Source: Lysobacteraceae bacterium UBA6001 (GTDB taxonomy: Bacteria; Pseudomonadota; Gammaproteobacteria; Xanthomonadales; Xanthomonadaceae). From it: DNA of 22,938 nucleotides. Positions 7,661 through 14,224 of this stretch are shown here, piece after piece. The position numbers were made by a program, and so were the translations under genes. A model generated the notes under the pieces. The model made no database searches and had not been told where the DNA came from. It saw only the letters and a list, made by a program, of their open reading frames with translations. The stretch's first letter is position 1. Every line of letters begins with the position of its first letter. The stretch is from NCBI GenBank assembly GCA_002429615.1, contig DJAN01000126.1:1-22938 (forward strand), given 5' to 3'.

Positions 7661-8377
7661 TCATGCGCACCAGTGAACCCGCAGGTGCGCGCCAGGTTGC
7701 TGGATCGCCACGCGGATGGGGTATTCGTTGGGGTCGTCGCCGGCCAGCGCGGCCTGCAGCACGTCCAGTTTCTGCTTGCCGCGCAGCAGCAGCAGGCGGG
7801 TCTCGCACTGCGCCAGCCCGGCCGGGGTCAGGGTGATGCGCAGCGGCCAGCTGTTGGAGCCCGGGCAGCCGGTGGCGTCCAGCGCGGCGTAAGGCTGCTG
7901 GCTGGCCAGCGCCTTGGGCAGGTCGATGGCGCCGGGGAACAGCGAGGCGGTATGGCCGTCGCCGCCCATGCCCAGCACCGCCAGGCACGGCGGCGCGGCG
8001 TGGGTCGCATGCAGGTTGGCGTCGTGCACGCAGTCGCCCAGCGACTTGCCCGGGCGCACCAGCGGCGCGAACTGCGCACCCTCGGCGCGTTCGAGCAGGC
8101 TGTGGCGCACCAGGTAGGCATTGCTGTCCGGATCCTGCGGCGACAGCCAGCGCTCGTCGACCAGGCCGACTTCGACCTTGTCCCACTCCAGCGCCTGCAG
8201 CGCCAGCGCCTCGTATACCGGTGCCGGCGTGGTGCCGCCGGACAGCAGCATGCGCGCGTGACCACGCTTGCCGATCTCGTGGCCGAGGATGCTGGCCATC
8301 TCCTCGGCGATGCCGGCCACCCACGCGTCGGCGTCGGCGTGGCGGATCAGCGAAATGCGGTCCTGCCACGGGCTCAT
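7661..8377 (-). CDS. pgl: 6-phosphogluconolactonase (DevB/SOL type)
   Basis: The protein hydrolyses 6-phosphogluconolactone, the product of Zwf, to 6-phosphogluconate in the cytosol. It has 238 residues, normal for the DevB/SOL family. Motifs are LLSGGTTP at 44-51, VDERWLSPQDPDSNAYLVR near 73-91, and LGMGGDGHTASLFPG in the middle, the three conserved blocks of this fold. The start ATG 8377 is fixed by an ATGA overlap with the glk stop (8374-8377), which suggests translational coupling. The protein is on the same pathway as both neighbours. Confidence 0.95.
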   Translation of the reverse strand: MSPWQDRISLIRHADADAWVAGIAEEMASILGHEIGKRGHARMLLSGGTTPAPVYEALALQALEWDKVEVGLVDERWLSPQDPDSNAYLVRHSLLERAEGAQFAPLVRPGKSLGDCVHDANLHATHAAPPCLAVLGMGGDGHTASLFPGAIDLPKALASQQPYAALDATGCPGSNSWPLRITLTPAGLAQCETRLLLLRGKQKLDVLQAALAGDDPNEYPIRVAIQQPGAHLRVHWCA

Positions 8378-9378
8378 GCGCGGCTCCCCCGGTTGCGCTC
8401 GACATCGACCGCATAGGCGGCCGAACCGAGCAGGCCGGCATGCGGATGCATCACCGCCAGCGAGGGCACGCGCGACATGATCGCGGAGAAGCGGCCCTTG
8501 TTCTCGAAGCGCTGGCGGAAGCCGGAATGCTGCAGCGAGTCGAGCATGCGCGGCACCAGGCCGCCGGTCAGGAACACGCCGTCCCAGGCGCCCTGCATCA
8601 GCACCATGTCGCCGGCGATGGCGCCGAAGATCGCGCAGAACAGATCCACCGAACGCGCCGCGCGGGCATCGCCGGAGGCGGCGCGCGCGGTGATGTCCGA
8701 CGGCTTGAGCGGGCCCGGGTCGGCGCCGGCGATCTCGCTCAGCGCGCGATGGATGTTGACCAGGCCGGGGCCGCAGATCAGGCGCTCGTTGGAGACGCGG
8801 CCGAACTGCTGCGACAAGATCTCCAGGATGCGGATCTCCTCCGGCGTGCCCGGCGGGAAGCTGACGTGGCCACCCTCGGTTTCCAGCGGATAGCAGCGGC
8901 CATCGCGGATCAGCAGCCCGCCCACGCCCAGCCCGGTGCCCGGGCCGATCACGCCGTAGTTGCGCGGCTGGCGGATGTCGGCCGGCTGCCAGCTGGCGCC
9001 GCCGACCTGCACCACGTCCTGCGGACGCAGCAGGCTGATCGCCATCGCCTGCGCGGCGAAATCGTTGATCAGGTACAGCTCGTCGAAGCCGAGCATGGCG
9101 GCGGTGCGCGAGCGCGAGATCACCCACGGATGGTTGGTGATGCGCGCCTCGTCGCCATCGACGCGGCCGGCCACAGCGAACACGCCCTGCTGGGCGGTGG
9201 CGCCGATCTGGTCCAGGTAATGCTGTGCGGCCTCGCCGAGCGAGGCGAAATCGACCACCGCGAACTCGCGCACGCTGTCTTCCAGCAGCGGCATCGAGGC
9301 TTCGAGATCGGCCAGGGCGAAGCGCGCATTGGTGCCGCCGATATCGGCGACCAGCACCGGTTGCATCGCCGCGCTCAT
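8374..9378 (-). CDS. glk: Glucokinase
   Basis: The enzyme phosphorylates glucose with ATP to glucose-6-phosphate in the cytosol, supplying Zwf. Its 334 residues fit the bacterial Glk family rather than ROK kinases: there is no CxCGxxGC zinc motif. Visible motifs are the phosphate loop VADIGGTNARFAL at 10-22, LINDFAAQAMA near 103-113, GPGTGLGVGGLLI, LETEGGHVSFPPG and SNERLICGPGLVNIHRAL. ATG 9378 is preferred because it forms an ATGA overlap with the zwf stop (9375-9378). An internal ATG four codons later is possible. Its place inside the operon links glucose entry to the oxidative Entner-Doudoroff route. Confidence 0.94.
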   Translation of the reverse strand: MSAAMQPVLVADIGGTNARFALADLEASMPLLEDSVREFAVVDFASLGEAAQHYLDQIGATAQQGVFAVAGRVDGDEARITNHPWVISRSRTAAMLGFDELYLINDFAAQAMAISLLRPQDVVQVGGASWQPADIRQPRNYGVIGPGTGLGVGGLLIRDGRCYPLETEGGHVSFPPGTPEEIRILEILSQQFGRVSNERLICGPGLVNIHRALSEIAGADPGPLKPSDITARAASGDARAARSVDLFCAIFGAIAGDMVLMQGAWDGVFLTGGLVPRMLDSLQHSGFRQRFENKGRFSAIMSRVPSLAVMHPHAGLLGSAAYAVDVERNRGSRA

Positions 9379-10829
9379 GCCTGCGCCTCCTGGTCGATAC
9401 CCGGCGGCAGGAAGGTGGTGGCGGACGCCGGGCCCCAGGTGCCGGCGGGGTAGGGCTGCAGCGGCAGCTCGGCCGCCTTCCAGGCGGCGCTGACGCTGTC
9501 GATCCAGGCCCAGGCCGCGCGCACTTCGTCATCACGCACGAACAGCGCGTGGTTGCCGTTGAACGCATCCAGGAACAGGCGCTCGTAGGCGATGCGGCGA
9601 TGCAGGCCGGTCGGCACCGACAGTTCCAGTTCCAGCGGCTGCAGTTCCAGCGCGCCCCATTCCGGGCCGGCCAGCGAGCTCATCAGGCCCAGCTCGATGT
9701 TCTCCTGCGGCTGCAGCTGGAAGGTGAGGCGGTTCGGCGTGGCGTGCTGGCGGTCCGGGCGTTCGAACAGCCAATGGGTGACCGGCTTGAGCGTGACCAC
9801 CACGCGGGTGGTGCGCTCGGGCATGCGCTTGCCGGTGCACAGGTGGAACGGCACGCCTTCCCAGCGCCAGTTGTCGATATGCGCGGTGACGCCGACGAAG
9901 GTTTCCACGTCGCTGCCTTCCGGCGGCTGGTAGGCCTGCGCCGGCTGGCCGTTGATGGTGCCGGCGGTGTAGCGGCCACGCACGCTGTCGCGCGCGGCAT
10001 GCTCGGCCTTCAGCGGCCGCAGCGCGCGCAGCACCTTGACCTTCTCGTCGCGGATGCGGTCGGACTCCAGCGAGGCCGGCGGCTCCATCGCCACCAGGCA
10101 CAGCAGCTGCAGGATGTGGCTCTGCACCATGTCGCGCAGCGCACCGGAACGCGCGTAATAGGCATCACGCCCGTCCACGCCCTCGCTCTCGGCGACCAGG
10201 ATCTGCACCGACTCGATGTAGTTGCGGTTCCACACCGCCTCCAGCAGCGTGTTGCCGAAGCGCAGCGCGATCAGGTTCTGCACCGCCGCCTTGCCCAGAT
10301 AATGGTCGAGGCGGAACACGCGGTCCTCGTCGATCAGCGCGCCGATCGCGCTGAGGATTTCCTCGGCGCTGAGCGAATCGTGGCCGATCGGCTTCTCCAG
10401 CATCAGCCGGTTCGGCGCGGCCAGCGCGCCGCCCAGGGCCAGGCCCTGGCAGGTGCTGATGTACAGGCCCGGCGGAATGGCCAGGTAGCTCACGCACTTG
10501 CGCGAGGCCAGGTCGCGCACCGCGGCGGCGACGGACTCGGCGTCGCGCAGGTCCACCGAGCGGTAGTCGATGCGCTGCAGCAGGTTGTCGATGTCGGCAG
10601 CGCCGGCATGCGGCAACGCCTGCTCCAGGCGCGGGCGCAGGATCTCGCGGAATTTCTCCGTGTCATGCGGCGACAGCGCCAGCGCGCGGATCTGGAAGTC
10701 CTCCGGCAGCAGGCCGTCGATGGACAGGCGCAGCAGCGACGGGAAGAGATAGCGCTGTGCCAGGTCGCCGGTGGCGCCGAACAGGAAAAGAGTGTTGTGC
10801 ATTGGCCGAGTTTCAGTTTCTGCTGACAT
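9375..10829 (-). CDS. zwf: Glucose-6-phosphate 1-dehydrogenase
   Basis: The enzyme oxidises glucose-6-phosphate to 6-phosphogluconolactone, making NADPH; it is the first gene of the operon. It has 484 residues from ATG 10829. Motifs are LFGATGDLAQRYLFP at 16-30 (dinucleotide loop), EKPIG at 145-149, RLDHYLGK at 173-180 with catalytic His176, and MVQSHILQLL with the second active-site His. The usual GDLAxRKL and DHYLGKE read GDLAQRYL and DHYLGKA here; I recall the same in other xanthomonads, so this is lineage variation rather than damage. The start is uncertain: ATG 10802 or TTG 10838 are alternatives, and none has a clear ribosome site. Confidence 0.94.
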   Translation of the reverse strand: MSAETETRPMHNTLFLFGATGDLAQRYLFPSLLRLSIDGLLPEDFQIRALALSPHDTEKFREILRPRLEQALPHAGAADIDNLLQRIDYRSVDLRDAESVAAAVRDLASRKCVSYLAIPPGLYISTCQGLALGGALAAPNRLMLEKPIGHDSLSAEEILSAIGALIDEDRVFRLDHYLGKAAVQNLIALRFGNTLLEAVWNRNYIESVQILVAESEGVDGRDAYYARSGALRDMVQSHILQLLCLVAMEPPASLESDRIRDEKVKVLRALRPLKAEHAARDSVRGRYTAGTINGQPAQAYQPPEGSDVETFVGVTAHIDNWRWEGVPFHLCTGKRMPERTTRVVVTLKPVTHWLFERPDRQHATPNRLTFQLQPQENIELGLMSSLAGPEWGALELQPLELELSVPTGLHRRIAYERLFLDAFNGNHALFVRDDEVRAAWAWIDSVSAAWKAAELPLQPYPAGTWGPASATTFLPPGIDQEAQA

Positions 10830-11121
10830 CGTTGTCAATGGCTTGGATCCTGGGTTTCAAGGGGCTTTCCGCGGGCATGTGTCCGGAAGGACGCGGCGCC
10901 TGCGAAGACCGGTCTGGCAGCGCTGTCGTGCGCATTCACGCAACGACCCGCAGTGCCGGGCCAAAGTCCCCGATTGTTGCAGGTATGTCGGCGCACCGTT
11001 AGGCCCCCGACGGCATAGCGGAGGCATGAATCACGCATGGCCCAGGCCCGCCTGTTCCATACGCAGGCGAACGGATTTTCCGGTTCATCGTCTTGCTCCT
11101 CCCGCTGCCGATGTTGCCAGA

Positions 11122-11135
11122 TGAAAACGCTTACA
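11122..11135. promoter_or_regulatory. LacI-family operator candidate, TGAAAACGCTTACA
   Basis: These 14 bases match every position of the degenerate LacI/CcpA-type consensus TGWAARCGYTWNCW, with the central CG step typical of LacI-family sites. It lies 108 bases before the ATPase start and next to weak promoter-like elements (TTGCCA at 11114-11119, CAGAAT at 11139-11144, 19-base spacing). The likely binder is a sugar-responsive LacI-type repressor encoded elsewhere; this is inference from the site alone. Confidence 0.45.
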
Positions 11136-11148
11136 TGTCAGAATAAAA

Positions 11149-11160
11149 CGAATGCATTCG
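11149..11160. promoter_or_regulatory. 12-bp perfect palindrome CGAATGCATTCG
   Basis: This perfect dyad lies 13 bases after the LacI-type site, in the same AT-rich patch. A wider inverted pair, GATGAAA at 11120-11126 and TTTCATC at 11172-11178, brackets both sites. It could be a second regulator site or part of one extended operator. Confidence 0.35.
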
Positions 11161-11243
11161 ATTGCGAGCAGTTTCATCGGCGACCATTCGAAGCCGGCGC
11201 GGACGTCCGCGCCGTGACGCACGATATCCAAAGAGGCTAGCGA

Positions 11244-12308
11244 ATGGCGAAAGTGCAGTTGGAGAACGTCCGCAAGGTTTACGACAACGGACAGGTCGCG
11301 GTGCAGGGCGCCACGTTCGAGGTCGCCGACGGCGAGCTGATGGTGCTGGTGGGGCCTTCGGGCTGTGGCAAGTCGACCCTGCTGCGCATGATCGCCGGCC
11401 TGGAGGACATCACCAGCGGCACGCTGCGCATCGGCGATCGCGTGGTCAACGACGTGGCGCCGAAGGACCGCGACATCGCCATGGTGTTCCAGAGCTATGC
11501 GCTGTATCCGCACATGACCGTGCGCGAGAACCTGGCGTTCGGGCTGAAACTGCGTGGCCATCCGCAGGCGGTGATCGACGAGCGCGTGCGCAACGCGGCC
11601 GAGATGCTCGGGCTGTCGGACATGCTCGACAAGCTGCCCAAGGCGATGTCCGGCGGCCAGCGCCAGCGCGTGGCGCTGGGGCGGGCGATGGTGCGCGAGT
11701 CGGCGGTGTTCCTGCTCGACGAGCCGCTCTCCAACCTGGACGCCAAGCTGCGCCACAGCGTGCGCACCGAGATCGCCCAGCTGCACCGCAAGCTGGGTAC
11801 GACGATGGTCTACGTCACCCACGACCAGGTCGAGGCGATGACGCTGGGTCAGCGCATCGTGGTGCTCAACGCTGGCGTGATCCAGCAGATCGACACGCCG
11901 ATGGCGCTTTACGAGCGTCCGGCCAACCTGTTCGTGGCGGGCTTCCTTGGCAGCCCGGCGATGAACGTGCTGCGCGGCACCCTGCAGGACGGCGGGCTGC
12001 GCATGGCCGATGGCCGGCAGGTGCCGCTGTCGGCGCCGGAGGGGTTGCAGGGCAGGGACGTGCTGGTCGGCATCCGCCCGGAACACCTGCAGCCGGTTGC
12101 CGTGGGCGATACGGTCGCCTTCGAGGGAAAGGTGGAGGGCATCGAGCCGGTGGGCAACGAGATCTTCGTCAACCTCACCCTGGGCGAGCAGATGCTGGTG
12201 ATGCGCGTGCCGCCGCAGCCGCTGCCGCCGGTGGGCGACATGCTCAAGGTGGCGCTGCATGGCGCGCACCTGCACTTCTTCGACCCGCAGACCGAGCTGC
12301 GGCTGTAA
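11244..12308 (+). CDS. ugpC: Sugar ABC-importer ATPase, MalK/UgpC/MsmX family
   Basis: This 354-residue ATPase subunit of a carbohydrate importer works at the inner face of the cytoplasmic membrane. Motifs are Walker A GPSGCGKST at 37-45, Q-loop VFQSYALYPHMTV at 81-93, signature MSGGQRQRVALGRA at 135-148, Walker B VFLLDEP at 155-161, D-loop SNLDAK and H-loop His193 (VTHDQ). The C-terminal 110 residues form the TOBE-type regulatory domain of this subfamily (GIRPEHLQPV, GNEIFVNLTLG). ATG 11244 has AAGAGG at 11231-11236. No permease or binding-protein gene is adjacent, so its partners must be elsewhere. The symbol follows common annotation; the sugar is unknown and glycerol-3-phosphate specificity is not supported. 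Expression may answer to the LacI-type site upstream. Confidence 0.88.
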   Translation: MAKVQLENVRKVYDNGQVAVQGATFEVADGELMVLVGPSGCGKSTLLRMIAGLEDITSGTLRIGDRVVNDVAPKDRDIAMVFQSYALYPHMTVRENLAFGLKLRGHPQAVIDERVRNAAEMLGLSDMLDKLPKAMSGGQRQRVALGRAMVRESAVFLLDEPLSNLDAKLRHSVRTEIAQLHRKLGTTMVYVTHDQVEAMTLGQRIVVLNAGVIQQIDTPMALYERPANLFVAGFLGSPAMNVLRGTLQDGGLRMADGRQVPLSAPEGLQGRDVLVGIRPEHLQPVAVGDTVAFEGKVEGIEPVGNEIFVNLTLGEQMLVMRVPPQPLPPVGDMLKVALHGAHLHFFDPQTELRL

Positions 12309-12319
12309 GGCGCCGGGTC

Positions 12320-12337
12320 GGCCCGCCTTAGCGGGCC
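12320..12337. terminator. Hairpin at convergent gene ends, possible bidirectional terminator
   Basis: There is a perfect 7-bp stem (GGCCCGC at 12320-12326, GCGGGCC at 12331-12337) with loop CTTA. The loop includes the ygfZ stop codon on the minus strand. It sits between the stops of two converging genes. No T run follows on either strand, so termination efficiency is doubtful. Confidence 0.4.
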
Positions 12338-13182
12338 AGGCCTTCCAGCAGGGGCTGGCGTTGCACCGGCACATCGCCGAGCTGCAGGGCCAGCCCTTCG
12401 CTTTCGATCGGCAGCACCGCCAGCGCCAGGGTGCCGCCGACGCTGGCCACGCTGCCGGCGGTCTGTTCGCCATGGTGCAGCGTCGCGCCGGGCTGGGTGC
12501 CCGCGGGCACCTCGACCAGCTGCGCCACGCGCTTGGCCTTGCCGAGGAAATGGGTGCGGGCCACGATTTCCTGTCCTGGATAGCAGCCCTTCTTCACGCT
12601 GTAGGCGGAGAGCCGGTCCAGCCCGATCTGCTGCGGCGTCCATTGTTCGACGGCGCTGTCATCGAGGCGTGGCAGGCCCAGGCGCAGGTCGGCCTCGCGC
12701 CAGCGGGTCTGGAAACCCTCGTCTTCGACGAAAGGATGAGACGACAGGCGCAGCGTGCGTGGCAGCGCTGTCGTGCCCAGATCGAAATCATTCGCATCGC
12801 CGTCGCTGTCGAGCACGTTGCCGTGTGCGCGTGCCGGGGGCTGGAAGCGGCCGCCGACATGCAGGTCGGTGCGCACGGCCAGCTTGACCTTGCGACGGAA
12901 AACAAAGCGTTGCAGCTGCGTGGCCAGTACTTCGGCGCGGCCATCGGCAAGCACCAGCCACAAGGTGTCGGCGGCCGGCCGGCACAGCATGAAGACCGCG
13001 ATCACCCGCCCCTTGGCGCTGAGCCACGCGTTCCATTGCCACTGCCCGACGGGCAGGGTGCCGAGGTCGTTGGCGAACTGGGCCTGTGCGAAAGCGACCG
13101 AATCGGGGCCGTCCAGCGCGATTACCGCGTGCCCGGGCAGCGCCGCGAAAGCAGCTTCCGGAATGTGAAGGTTGTCATGCAC
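12328..13182 (-). CDS. ygfZ: Folate-binding protein YgfZ/GcvT-like (Fe-S protein maintenance)
   Basis: YgfZ proteins (mitochondrial relative IBA57) help build or repair certain [4Fe-4S] proteins using a folate. The diagnostic motif is VKKGCYPGQEIVART, with Cys200 in K-G-C-Y-x-G-Q-E. Upstream are the GcvT-like blocks LDGPDSVAFAQAQFANDL at 23-40 and QWQWNAWLSAKGRVIAVF at 47-64. The frame is open up to 13287, but those extra codons overlap the sdhAF4-like gene and do not resemble the family. GTG 13182 gives a sensible N-terminus and 284 residues. No clear ribosome site precedes it, so the start is provisional. It is divergent from the sdh operon and convergent with ugpC; its neighbourhood suggests a role in SdhB cluster upkeep. 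Confidence 0.88.
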   Translation of the reverse strand: MHDNLHIPEAAFAALPGHAVIALDGPDSVAFAQAQFANDLGTLPVGQWQWNAWLSAKGRVIAVFMLCRPAADTLWLVLADGRAEVLATQLQRFVFRRKVKLAVRTDLHVGGRFQPPARAHGNVLDSDGDANDFDLGTTALPRTLRLSSHPFVEDEGFQTRWREADLRLGLPRLDDSAVEQWTPQQIGLDRLSAYSVKKGCYPGQEIVARTHFLGKAKRVAQLVEVPAGTQPGATLHHGEQTAGSVASVGGTLALAVLPIESEGLALQLGDVPVQRQPLLEGLAR

Positions 13183-13200
13183 GGGGGCGAGGCATAAAAT
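13172..13200 (+). promoter_or_regulatory. Sigma70-type promoter for the sdh operon
   Basis: TTGTCA at 13172-13177 and TAAAAT at 13195-13200 are separated by exactly 17 bases, each matching the consensus hexamers at 5 of 6 positions. Transcription would start near 13207, giving a leader of about 14 bases before the sdhAF4-like ATG. The -35 element overlaps the first codons of divergent ygfZ if that gene starts at 13182. Confidence 0.65.
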
Positions 13201-13220
13201 TTGTGCGTTGCGAGACCCAC

Positions 13221-13388
13221 ATGATAGGCCAAACAACCCCCCATCCCGAATCCGAACCCGAAGACGCGGCGCTTCCGGCAGAGCCATCTGCGCAGGAAAC
13301 CGTGCCTACGGAGATCGGTGGTCGCGGCGGACTGGATCCGGTGCGTTACGGCGATTGGGAGAAAAACGGTCGCTGCATCGATTTTTGA
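13221..13388 (+). CDS. SdhAF4-like (DUF1674) succinate dehydrogenase assembly factor
   Basis: This 55-residue protein has a variable acidic N-terminal half (residues 1-29, rich in Glu, Pro and Ala). Its C-terminal half is highly conserved: EIGGRGGLDPVRYGDW followed by a Cys and ending in CIDF, the hallmark of DUF1674/SdhAF4. In mitochondria SdhAF4 (yeast Sdh8) binds flavinylated SdhA and promotes its joining to SdhB. A bacterial role is inferred from the family and from its place as first gene of the sdh operon, 54 bases before sdhC. ATG 13221 is chosen because an upstream extension would cross the promoter and enter the ygfZ region. The ribosome site is weak (GCGAGA). It is small enough to be missed by many gene finders. 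Confidence 0.85.
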   Translation: MIGQTTPHPESEPEDAALPAEPSAQETVPTEIGGRGGLDPVRYGDWEKNGRCIDF

Positions 13389-13442
13389 GCAGCGTGCAGC
13401 CAACGCGGCCGCCGTGCCGCCCAGCCGAGTATTAGTCAGCGA

Positions 13443-13838
13443 ATGGCGACCCCAGAACGTCCCCTGTCACCGCACCTCGATGTGTACAAGTGGCAGATCC
13501 AGATGGCCACTTCGATCCTGCATCGAGCCACCGGCATCGTCCTGTCCCTTGGTGCCCTGATCATCGCCGCCGCGTTGCTGGCGCTGATGATGGGCCCGCC
13601 GCACTGGAACTGCTTCCGCCAGATCGCCGGCGCCTGGTACGGCCAGCTGTTCCTGTTTGGCTGGTCGTGGTGCTTCGCCTACCACCTGTGCAACGGCATC
13701 CGCCACATCGTGCAGGACTTCGGCCACGGTTTCGCCATTCCCGCCTTCGTGCGCAGCAGCTGGCTGTCGGTCATCGGCAGCCTGGTGATCACCGCGCTGA
13801 TCTGGGCCTACGTGCTGTGCTGTGGAGGTGTCGCATGA
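13443..13838 (+). CDS. sdhC: Succinate dehydrogenase cytochrome b556 subunit
   Basis: This is a membrane anchor of complex II, binding haem b and ubiquinone together with SdhD. It has 131 residues. The signature RPLSPHLDVYKWQIQMATSI is near 6-25 with SILHRATG at 24-31, and YHLCNGIRHIVQD is at 80-92, containing the haem-ligand histidine region (His81, His88). Three hydrophobic helices lie at about 30-50, 62-84 and 105-128. The start ATG 13443 aligns with family N-termini (MATPERPLSPHL). The stop overlaps the sdhD start as ATGA (13835-13838). Confidence 0.95.
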   Translation: MATPERPLSPHLDVYKWQIQMATSILHRATGIVLSLGALIIAAALLALMMGPPHWNCFRQIAGAWYGQLFLFGWSWCFAYHLCNGIRHIVQDFGHGFAIPAFVRSSWLSVIGSLVITALIWAYVLCCGGVA

Positions 13839-14218
13839 ACCGTTACCGCACCCCGTTGAAGAACGTGCGCGGCCTGGGCGCGGCCAAGACCGGCACCGAG
13901 CATTTCGTCCTGCAGCGCCTGACCGCCACCGCGCTGGTCGGGCTGGGCATCTGGTTCGTGCTGTTCGTGCTGAGCCTGCTCGGCGCTGACTACGTCGCCG
14001 CCACCGCGGCGATCTCCAAGCCCTGGAACGCCGTGCTGCTGGTCGGCTTCCTGGTGGCGATGTTCTGGCACGCCCAGCTGGGCCTGCAGGTCATCCTGGA
14101 AGACTACATCCACAACTCGCTTCTGGCCCTGGCGCTGCAGGTCACGGTGAAATTCATCGCCGTCCTGGGTGCAATCGTCAGTGTTTTCGCGGTCGCTCGC
14201 ATCGCGCTGGGGAACTGA
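13835..14218 (+). CDS. sdhD: Succinate dehydrogenase membrane anchor subunit
   Basis: This second membrane anchor of complex II has 127 residues and three predicted helices at about 29-51, 64-84 and 95-124. HAQLGLQVILEDYIHN at 79-94 is the conserved haem/quinone segment, with His79 the probable second haem ligand and Asp90-Tyr91 matching the quinone-site pair. The N-terminal MNRYRTPLKNVRGLGAAKTGT is typical of proteobacterial SdhD. A strong GGAGG lies at 13824-13828, and the start codon overlaps the sdhC stop, indicating coupled translation. Confidence 0.95.
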   Translation: MNRYRTPLKNVRGLGAAKTGTEHFVLQRLTATALVGLGIWFVLFVLSLLGADYVAATAAISKPWNAVLLVGFLVAMFWHAQLGLQVILEDYIHNSLLALALQVTVKFIAVLGAIVSVFAVARIALGN

Positions 14219-14224
14219 TCACCG

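Larger units (their letters stand above)
10830..11243. promoter_or_regulatory. Divergent control region between zwf and the sugar-ABC ATPase
   Basis: These 414 bases have no believable gene; short open frames here lack family resemblance. The zwf-proximal part is GC-rich, with only small inverted repeats such as GTCCGGAAGGAC, and I see no good sigma70 promoter for zwf. The right part, about 11114-11180, is noticeably AT-richer and carries clustered palindromes described separately. I looked for a HexR box (TGTAAT-type palindrome) and did not find one. Confidence 0.5.

Noticed and set aside
10830..11243. HexR operator or riboswitch upstream of zwf
   Set aside because: No TGTAAT-type palindrome and no recognisable riboswitch core were found; only a LacI-type site and palindromes nearer the ATPase gene.
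11244..12308. Glycerol-3-phosphate specificity (UgpC in the strict sense)
   Set aside because: The ATPase subfamily is shared by many sugar importers and no ugpA, ugpB or ugpE is adjacent.
13183..13287. Longer ygfZ N-terminus (start 13287)
   Set aside because: The extra 35 codons overlap the sdhAF4-like gene and the sdh promoter and do not resemble YgfZ N-termini.
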